A stretch of DNA of 64,000 bases from Siniperca chuatsi (taxonomy: Eukaryota > Chordata > Actinopteri > Centrarchiformes > Sinipercidae), in assembly GCF_020085105.1 (NCBI RefSeq), contig NC_058047.1:15820001-15884000 (forward strand), given 5' to 3'. Below, in pieces: positions 54,801 through 64,000 of the stretch. A program made the translations under genes and the position numbers. The notes below the pieces were generated by a model. That model did not search any database and had not been told where the DNA came from. It saw only the letters and a list, made by a program, of their open reading frames with translations. The first letter of the stretch is position 1; each line of letters opens with the position of its first letter.

Positions 54801-57554
54801 GAAGCCTAAAAGGCAAATAAGCAGGATCTTTTGAGAGAAAATAGACACTTTTCTTGTCTGGCACAAAGACAAGTCAAGTTGGACATTACTGCATGTGTGC
54901 TGCGTTTCACATCTCAGCCAATTTACTCAAGCATGTAACAAGTGGGCTGAGGCTCCAGGTCTGTAACACCAGGCACACTTCATTCATTGGATTATGATGA
55001 TTGGGAATGAGTTCACTTAAAATAGTTCAACTGTACAAGAAACTCTTGGCAAAGCAATTTGCCAAGCCTTCCAAAAGGCAAAAAGATGCTCTCAGGAAGT
55101 AAATAAACCTAGGATTAAATACAGCTACACACTTTAGATAATTTCCATAGAAAACTGCAAACATGTAAAATGCCTTGCACATGTGATTACTTAAGGAGTT
55201 TGCTAAGCTTTTGCTGGTCTTATCCAAAGTATATTTGGTTCTGTTGAGCTTGAATTGCTCAACATCCTGTTGAGTCCAAGAGTCCAAGATATCTGACAGC
55301 TATGATTGAGTATGTGATTGCCAGAGACACAAGCATCTGCCAGACATTTTGCAACAAACTCCAGTTAGAGGAGGGAATTCAGTAATGTTAACACCTGCTC
55401 TGAGGAGCAGGGACAGAGACACTGCATCAGTAAGGTGCTGAAAAATGAACCAGAACAGTTTGAGCCAGAAAGAGAAGAAAAAAGTATTCCCACTGCAGCA
55501 AGTTCGTAATGAAATCCAGTTTTGTTGAGTGCTTTTTACAAAGCTAAACACTGAGCAGAGGACAAGACTGTAGAGACTGTGATGAATGCTGTGTTGTCAT
55601 CAAAAGGCAGCAAACAATTTGCATTTTTCCAATAATAAGTAGTCCACTCCCTTGAGCTCCATTTGCAGTCACACCCATCACACTGCCTTCCTCTACAGAG
55701 CTGAACCAACTCTGAATCCTCTTCATATTCTCCCTCATCCCCATAATCTCCAATAATATCAAAATATGTTGTGCTTCAATATTCTTTATTGTTCAATACT
55801 GCAGTGCATTATCACCAATGTTGTCATTCCATATGTTCTCATTGTCAGCAATCACTCAAGTGCCAAATAAAATGTAATGAAGACAACAACGGAGCATGAC
55901 ACATTTTTCAGACCAATAGTGAAAGAGGAATTCATATATAAGAAGAAAAAAAAGAAAAGCTTCCTCTCAATAGATATAACTTTTATAACCAAAATAATCA
56001 GATTTTGAATGATTGTGAAATTATTATATACATACCCTTTCAATAAATAGGTGTATTTAATATTAAATTAATGTTTCCTTACAAATATATGGTACATACA
56101 GGTAAATAAAAAGCAAATTCATTGAAAAACAACCAACAATGTCCATCAGCATTTTCAGTAATGACAACAAGAACAACAAAAATAGAAACACTATAAAAAC
56201 AACAATGTTCATATGACTGCTGTGGATTTGAAGGCACTTCCTTGGCAACACATTGATCCCTCTTCCATTATTTGGGGACCTGAAATGAAATAAGAAACAA
56301 AAAACCTTGATTAGAGTTGAACATCTTCAGTTTCTGCATGCTTTAAAACTGTATTTTAGAGAAGACTTCCTCTGTCCAGTATTGGCAAAGACACATCTTG
56401 ACATCTCGGCCTCTCTGAGGAATTTGTGTTGTCAGCTCCTAAAGAGGGTCATTACTGGCCTGCCATTACTGGCATTCCTCGATGTAATGTCTAAGCTCAT
56501 TCAGAAATGGTCAGGATGACTAAATAATGAATCACTTAATATGCCTTCAAAAGCCCCTCGATTGTGATATACATTTGTCAGATTGCTCAGAACAATGCAG
56601 ACAGGATCTTATTATCTGATCCACTTGAGAAACTGAATACCTGAAGATGTGTCAGCCTCTTCAATTTTATAATCACCAGAAGTCCTATGCCACAAAAAAC
56701 TCAAATGAACTGAAATGGCTACATTTGTAGATGAACTCTCACACAGCAATCACTCACTAGCTATACCTAATTGCTAATTCACTGAGAGCACATGCTTTTA
56801 CCCATGTTGGATTTAGGACTACACGGCAGAGAACGCATCAGACCTGCTGTCATCGAAGATTACCTTAACAAAGGGATGACTATGGCTATGTCCAAAATTA
56901 CTCCACTGACAATAGTCTGAGTCCTACCTTTGTCTTGCGAATGGCTATGTTTAGGTTTAGTGTGTTTAAGGTTAACGTAAGAAGCATGTAGAAGTGTTTC
57001 TGGAAATAACGACTGATTTATAAGAAAACCACCCTGATCTGTTCATCTAGTTCTAGTTGTTTTACTTTGCCCTCAGACTGTGCATTAATGTTTTGCTTTA
57101 AATCCACCTACAGATATGTATAGTGCTTCTAAATATCTGAAGGAGTGCTGCTCATGGGGCAAGAATGAAAAAAATTACTTTTCATGTCATTTGACCAAAA
57201 GACAGCATGGCATCGTGAGTGGCTTCTCACCAAAAGACATTCCTAATGCAACTCAGTGGTACTGGAAAAGTAATTTCCAGTTCAGACATAATCACCCTAG
57301 CAATTTTTTTTCAAAAACCCAAACATTGGTGCCAGGACAACAAATTTACATGTATGTATATAATATATATATAATATATAAATATACACATTTAGATGAG
57401 TATAAAGAAACTATTAACCTTCAAATGCATCTTTTAATCCCTGACTATCCAAGGAATGTGAGAAGCATTAGTTGCACCTTCACATCTGGCCGGACACCCA
57501 TTCATAAATGACAACAGTTTTATCAAGAGCTGGCATAATACAGTTGATAGAGGT
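51806..57554. other. Gene-poor region between mindy4 and alkal2
   Basis: Mostly AT-rich sequence. Frames at 53657-53983 and 54035-54256 (plus) match no family I know. An 80-odd-codon open frame on the minus strand near 55535-55770 is discussed under findings. A minus-strand AATAAA at 55785-55790 could end a long alkal2 3' UTR. No exon is called. Confidence 0.45.
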
Positions 57555-57917
57555 AGGGCTGATATGGGTGATTAATCAATGAGTCAATCGCCAAAAAATT
57601 TGTCATCAACAATTTTAATAATCAATTAATAATTGAAGTAATTTTTCTGCTAATCATTCTGTGGTTCCAGCTTCTCCAATGTGACGATTTTCTGCTTTTC
57701 TCAGTTTTATATCATTATAAACTGAACATCTTTGGGTTTTGAGCTGTTGGTCGGACTAAACAGGACATTTGAAGACTCCATCTTGGGCTCTGGGGAAATG
57801 TGATGGAAAATTTTTACTATTTTCTGAAATTTTACAAACTAAATGATTACTAGATCAATCGTAAAAAATAATTAACAGATTAATCCACAAACAAAATAAT
57901 CGTTAGTTGCAGCACTA
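57555..57917. mobile_element. MITE of the GCTGCAACTAACGATTA family
   Basis: The right end reads, inverted, AGTGCTGCAACTAACGATTA, and the left end begins AGGGCTGATATGGGTGATTA. The interior (TTCCAGCTTCTCCAATGTGA to CAGGACATTTGAAGACTCCA) is shared with the copy in nexn at 33786-34420. A common teleost noncoding element. Confidence 0.7.
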
Positions 57918-58674
57918 AATGGTTACCATGGTTACATTTGCAGATACAACAACAAAGCAGTTGACCATCACCAGTCACCATGGAAACTATTTCTCGTAGG
58001 GCATTTTTTCAATGAATGACCAGTAGAAAAGCATCATGCATGTATGTAACTGAGCATAATGAGCATACATTATTGTACTAAACATGTAATATAAACAACA
58101 AACAAATACATAAACAATCAAGAGGGACATACAAGTAGTATTACTTAAAAGTTCTTCCCAAATTATTTGATGTATCCCTTTGATGTTCTTGCAGCAGGAT
58201 GCAGGTGACGCTGGGTGTACAGCTTCTGACCGCATCACATGCTCATTTCCCTCATTTGCACAACAAGATGAATTAAATGTTGTAATATACATCACACTCC
58301 TACTTGTGATGAAATAGATTTGTGTGCAACTTCAGTCAACCAGCACAAACCTTAAATAACTGTTAAATTAAATCTGTTCAACATTTTTACAAATGTTGAA
58401 CAGATGCACTACAGATATGTTTCTGATTATGTGAGCATCAATTTTCTTCAGTTTCACATCAGAAACATCAAAATAAACCTGACCAACAAAGAAATTCCTC
58501 CACGTCAGCTTGAGAGAAAATCATAGAAATATATATACACAAAATAATATATGTCTGTCTTAACCATTTTTACTTTGACACATTAGAGGATGTTGACAAG
58601 GAATCAGAGTATGTATGCACAACAGACTGAACCCCACCCAAGAAGAGAAAAACACGTTTACTCACATGCAGTAT

Positions 58675-61600
58675 CTACGATTGCATGCAGAGTGGACTCA
58701 TTGCTAATCGTGTTAGCAATCTTGCACATCTTTTGTAATCTGAAAAAAAGACCATGAATATGTTAACATCATATCACCCTTGTAATTAAAGCTCCAAAAT
58801 ATAACATGCCTCTCTAAATAGCTGGACTCTTGAACATTGGAACCAAATGATAGAAAAACTAACTTTTAAGAGAGGCAGTACTAACGTCAGAGGTGTTCCA
58901 ATATGCTAACTCCTGAGAATTTAACTGAGAATTTAAAGTTGCGATGTTCCTTTAACAGAGCAGCTTTGCATTTAAAGTACACAATCACTCATGTTTTCTA
59001 ATATCATCATCAGTAACATTAGCATGAGAAATTAATCATAAATGTTGCAGTCAACAATACTGTGCATTGCCATCTGTATTTGTCCACCATGTCTCCCTGT
59101 CTGGCTTAAACTAAACTATCTACTGTGTAACACAACAGGACATTTATTCATTGCTTGAAGTCTGACTTGATGCTTATTTGACTGCATACCAGATGCAAAA
59201 GTCAGCACAAAAAGAGGGGCTTCTTTCTCTTATTCACTCTATCCATATTAAAGGCAAGTCTAGCTAAACAGATTCATCTGTGACAAGCAGCATCATCTGC
59301 AATCATTCTCCAACGTCTGCCACAATTCCCAAATGTAAACATCCTAGAGGGCAGGATTGATCCTGTTTGCAAACTGCGGTTATAGCTCTGGGTGCTTCTA
59401 TATCAGCGGTTCCCAACCTAAGGTTCAGAACCCTCCAAGGGGTCACAGGATAAATCTAAGGGGTCGTGAGCTGATTAACAAGGTTGAAAAAAAAAGAAAA
59501 AAACATATTCTGGTACACAAATTATGTTTATTTTTCTAATCTTTGCTTTTTTATTGTGAAATATTGAACAGTTTTACATCTTCAAGATCCTAAAAATGAT
59601 TCAAACTAAACAATCTGAGAAAGGAATATCACTCTTTGGCTGAACTGCTTGTCAAATCCTGCACAGCATTGGAACCAGCCATGTTCACATTCACTAGAAA
59701 TCCTACACATTTTGGTATAGAACATCTCTGCAAATCTAAATGCTTTTCCATGATTGAAAGGTACCTTAAAGCCTTTACAAACTTGATTTTAAATCTAAAT
59801 TTCTCTATTCGCTTAAGTATTCATGACTAAATATTCAATAATCAAAGTTAGAGTTTGGAGAAAAGACATCCTTACTTATTATCTATTAGCTTAGCACTCA
59901 GCTAATCTGCTTCATCAGGACTGTGTGGGTGCCCAGCAACTGTCATCACATTTTGATTCAAATATTGCTAAATCCTGATTGGTGCGCGGAGCTCAACTAC
60001 GCCCCGCCCACTTAAAACCACTAAGTAGAGCACAAAGAAGAAGAAGAAGAAGAAGAAGAAGAAGAAGAAGAAGAAGAAAACCCAAACAGAAATCTCTCAA
60101 TTAAAATAACCAAAACTGTTCCAACATTTTTTTTGGTCATGTGGGAACAAAACATTTACAGTAAGAAGCTGATTGAAAACAGATTTTCAGGGCCTTTTAA
60201 AATTTAAAGCACAATGCCTGTGATGATAAAGGCACAACAGACATTAAGCACATTGTAAAAAGAGCAACATGAGAGGAAAAAGGCATACATACATGCTGGT
60301 CTCGAGCAATCCCTTGTGTTGTGATAAAGTCTATGAAAGTGTGTTCTGCACTCCGATGAGAACTTGACTGGTCCTGCTTAATGGAAAAGGTCTTATTAGG
60401 CAAAATGTAAAAGATTTAAATGGCTTCATTATTTCCTCTTTATCCAAAGTATAACTATCCCACAGTGAATTTGTGAGTAAACAGAAACAAAAGACAAATC
60501 ACAAAGTGAAAATGAACAGTGCACTATCACAGACATGGTTAAGCAGTCAGGGTTCAACTGGACTTAGTGAACAGATGAACAGAGTCTTCAATTATAATCA
60601 CCTTTTAAACTTCCAGATTTTTACACCAATAATGAAGTCTACTCATAAGTCCTGAGACAAATAATCAGTTTAACCTCGCACTGCCTTCAATTTAATGCTG
60701 TCGGCTTTAGACCATATGCTATTTCTCTGCAACAATGCCCTACAGCTAAGCCAGGCAACCCTCTTCTGACCCACAGCAGCGCCAGTGTTCACAAAGCTTT
60801 CTATGACTTAAGCATACTGTATGTTGGCTTACAGGAATGAATTTTCTCAAAGGGGCAAACTAAGAATTTCCAGCCAAAGGTTGCATGGGAAAAGTGCAAC
60901 TATGCTCTAAAAGTTTTTTCCAGATAAAATAGTTTTGCAATGTCTGGAAAGGACAGCAGCAAAATGCAATCAAGGCTGAAACTTTGCACTCATGATGTTG
61001 TCTTTTCTTACCTGTGAAATGCTGAATGAATTTGCCTTTCATGTTTACATCTCTAGGAACAATTTCTGGAAAAGAAAACCACTATTAGCTTGTCAATCAA
61101 CATCATTTTACAACAACTGAGCACTTGCCAAAAGTAACACAGTGATCATGATGAATATGACATCATTGTCACATTGTCACAGTCACCCCTACCATACATC
61201 TATCATTGTGATGCAGGAAATTTCTCAATATCACCACATTAAGGTAAAAATATAGTTCAGTTCAACATGAGGGTGCGCGATTATTATTCATGATTAATAT
61301 CCTTGATGATTTTGGTTAATAAAATTATTTTACTGCACTCATTGCATCTTATGTAAACATCATTTCTAACTACATCATTCTAAAAGAAAATGATTAATTG
61401 TGAATCCCTGTTCATCAGTAGTGTGAATCTATACCTTTACATTATTCTCTGTGGAGAATAATTTGGTGTTGGTGGAGGCATTTCACAAGGTTTAGATAGG
61501 GGTAAGGGCATCAAGTACCCCCCTTTCTACTCCAAGTCCATGCAGACAATACATGTAGGTGTCTGATAACACATTAGCCACGCTAACAGGCTAAAGAGAT

Positions 61601-63888
61601 TATTATATTGGAGTTTAATGCTCATCAGAATAAGTCCATGCTGGTAGTTACTGGGCTAACATTACATTAGCCCCCAGACCCAGGAACTTGCAATGCTGTA
61701 CCTGCATGTAACTGCAGGAAGATGATGAAAGATAACAATTTAGCCAAGCTGAAAGCCAGCATAGGAAATAATTTTAAATACATTTAAATTTAAAAGTCCA
61801 GATATACAGTAAAGCCAAAACAAACCACCCTATCCACACTAATTAAGAGGATAAACACCACCTATGTTTTACTGTTCTATTAAGAATTATGGACATGTAA
61901 GAGCCAACTGTGCCATCAAGCCAAAACCCAGATGTGAAGAGTGAAAATGGCAGCCTGGATTACACAAAGTCAGCTAATGTGGTTTGTACTGTATTTCCCG
62001 GGCAATAATAAATACATGTCAACAAGAATAAAATACAAAAGTCTAAAGCTGCTAGTCTTTTTCTTGTGCCACACATATGAAAAGAGAAACTGTAGCAGAT
62101 AAAACCTGTTATATCATGTCTGTCTTACCATAGTTGTCAGTCTGATGACACAGCCATGGCTTTTGAGGAATACACAGAGACAACTAGAGGGTGAACACAT
62201 CAGTGGGTTTACAGATGTTTCTCCTTCATCCTCATTGTGTTCAAAACATCTATCCTTGCGTGACCATGGATCTTTGGTAGTGTCACACGCACCAGTTGCT
62301 AATATGCTGCTTTTAATATCCTCAAAAGATAAATTCCATCCAGTCAGTGGTCTGAGAAAGGTACTTTTCCAATTGCATAAGCTGGGGCTGAGACTTTGAG
62401 CTTCACAATGCCTGTGCAATGTCTCTAAAACATGATCTAATTGACAGTGATAGTAGGGAGAATCTGAAACAGATCAGATAAACAACACATTATGTTCACT
62501 CGGCACTTAATAAACTCCCACTGCACATACCAATGAAGCACAGTCCTAGACTACACTCCAAGTTAACTTTGTTTTTTGCAGTAATAAAAACATTTACTTT
62601 TTCTTTATTACAATCTGTCTTGGACCTCAGATAATGAAGAGCTATGTATCAAAGATTTACTTAAATGACCTAATTCCAGTCTGGGCATAATGCTTTATTT
62701 AAACCAATAAAGGCAGAGCTGCACCAAGCACATTCTCACTCGACAGAGACCTCAGATACAGCTCAACATCCATTTAAATAAAATGTGTTTAGGTAGGCTT
62801 TAGAAACACAATTCGGTAACATGGCCTGGACTGTTCTACACAGATAAATGAAGTGCAGTCTTTATATAGTCTCTGCATATACTCTCATTGTTCTATAATC
62901 ACAGTCAAATGAAGTGTTTGAGTAACAGTGACTTTGACGAAGCGCTGTAAATTATATGAATGTGACACAACACAGCCATTCTTGTTTCTCTGCTCTGACC
63001 GATATGTCTTGCGGAGATGCTCCCGATTGGAGATGCTTTCTGGCACGTCATAGTGTGTTTGTGTGCGCGCGGGGTGGTCATCATTCATGTTTAAGATTCC
63101 ACAATGAATCATACTGAATGAATCATTCACAAGTTTGGCATGACGATGCTCCTCCTACATGAATTCATTGCACCTATCCATGTCTCCGTCCATCAATCAA
63201 TCACAGTTTGAATGAGGGAGCAATACTGTTTGTCCAAGACATGTGGCGAAAAGGTATCTCTTAGAAATAAGAACACCAAGTTTGATAAATGTGACATAAC
63301 CCTTTTGTCCTACGCAGATGAAGCACACCTGCATTACATGCATTATACAGCAACTTTAAATTGAGTTGGACATTTAAGGACAGAAATATCTGGACACTGT
63401 AGGCTGCCTTTTAAGCATACTGTTGCCAAATACCTTTTATGAACAAACTTAATTTTCTTTTCCATATATCTTGAATTAGCATGCATACACCAAGTTCCAT
63501 TCGGCCAAACTAAATAAGGTGTACAGCACAGACCAGACCAATGACAGCTGTCTCCCACGGTAAAATGGGGATTATGCTTTCATCATCAGGACCTAAAAAT
63601 AAATCTTATCAGCTTACCTATGAGTCTACTGTTATCCAGCCTAGGAACATAGAAAGGCTTTTCACGGGAGGAGAACTTCATGTCTTGGGCTGAAGTGGAG
63701 AGTCCACTGCTACAGCGCTTGGAGACGGGTTTGTCCCGTTGCTGGCTGTCTCTGATAACCTGTAAGATTAGATCCAACAGGGTCCTTCTTTCTTTCTGCT
63801 TGACATCCTTGCTGTCCATACACTGGCCCGAGGTGATGAGCAGAAAGAAGATAGTCAACAGTATGTGCCATTTCCTTTCCACCTGCAT
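58675..63888 (-). CDS. alkal2: ALKAL2-type secreted ligand of ALK/LTK receptors
   Basis: Four coding exons: 63618-63888, 61012-61065, 60293-60373 and 58675-58739. They join in phase to 156 residues. Residues 1 to about 23 are a signal peptide ([19 protein letters not shown]). A helical, variable N-terminal part follows ([17 protein letters not shown], as in ALKAL2). From residue 91 comes the conserved augmentor domain: [53 protein letters not shown]. Its four cysteines are all present and it ends MQS. ALKALs activate ALK and LTK receptor tyrosine kinases. In fish they control neural crest and iridophore development. The N-terminal helical block favours ALKAL2 over ALKAL1; which fish paralogue (2a or 2b) cannot be told. 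An acceptor at 63900 shows that a 5' noncoding exon lies beyond the right edge. Confidence 0.93.
59405..59640. repeat. MITE-like repeat (AGCGGTTCCCAACC start) in alkal2 intron 3
   Basis: AGCGGTTCCCAACCTAAGGT, then AGGGGTCGTGAGCTGATTAA and TTTTTCTAATCTTTGC, is a familiar fish and vertebrate DNA-transposon-derived repeat. It shares its middle part with 37286-37490. Confidence 0.65.
60034..60078. repeat. GAA/AAG trinucleotide microsatellite
   Basis: About 14 AAG units in alkal2 intron 3. Confidence 0.95.
61066..63617 (-). other. alkal2: alkal2 intron 1
   Basis: 2.55 kb between the signal-peptide exon and the conserved-domain exon. It contains a 335-nt open frame with splice-like borders (62129-62463, see findings) and otherwise no recognised element. 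Confidence 0.55.
62129..62463 (-). other. Open frame with splice-like borders in alkal2 intron 1
   Basis: The minus strand has a TTTCAG acceptor, 111 open codons rich in cysteine, and an ATG followed by a GTAAGAC donor. Its length (335 nt) would shift the alkal2 frame onto an early stop in the next exon. It is therefore either chance, an exon of another transcript, or a poison exon. The protein matches nothing I know. Confidence 0.25.
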
Positions 63889-64000
63889 GACTTCAGTGTC
63901 TAAAAACATAAGAAAATAAGTTTTGTTACACAGAGGTTACATGGTTTCTATTGAGGCATTCAAATATTTTTGAAATTCTAAAAAGCAAAAAGATAGCAGT

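Overview
The window is nuclear DNA of a ray-finned fish, most likely a percomorph teleost. Five vertebrate genes are complete in their coding parts and one is partial. All have GT-AG introns (one probable GC-AG). The interspersed repeats are typically teleost: a Rex1-like LINE, an I/Nimb-like LINE, an LTR fragment and several fish MITE families. I joined exons by hand from splice sites, codon phase and remembered vertebrate orthologues. No alignment or transcript data were available.

Layout. (1) 1-12.0 kb: the 5' part of prrg1 (minus, Gla-domain membrane protein, continues off the left edge) lies head to head with tmem47 (plus, four-span claudin-like junction protein). (2) 12.1-20.0 kb: tab3 (minus, ubiquitin-binding adaptor of TAK1), tail to tail with tmem47. 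The group prrg1-tmem47-tab3 matches genes of human Xp21-p11. (3) 20.0-26.8 kb: a dense mobile-element block. It holds a decayed I/Nimb-like LINE on the minus strand, then an LTR/leader with a proline-rich frame split by another retroelement tail, then a Rex1-like fragment and a tail repeat. (4) 26.8-30.1 kb: intergenic DNA with nothing recognised. (5) 30.1-43.5 kb: nexn (plus, nexilin, sarcomeric F-actin-binding protein) with a noncoding first exon. (6) 43.9-50.8 kb: mindy4 (plus, K48-ubiquitin-directed deubiquitinase family). (7) 50.8-58.6 kb: gene-poor DNA with MITEs. (8) 58.7-63.9 kb: alkal2-type gene (minus, secreted ALK/LTK ligand), whose 5' noncoding part runs off the right edge.

These are ordinary single-copy eukaryotic genes, not an operon or a coordinated system. 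I found no CRISPR array, tRNA, rRNA or prokaryote-like cassette. The observations most worth a second look are an apparently extra tandem repeat exon and a long acidic N-terminus in nexn, a second muscle-type TATA/MEF2 element in nexn intron 1, a GC-AG intron and a miRNA-sized hairpin in mindy4, and the composite mobile-element block next to the tab3 promoter.
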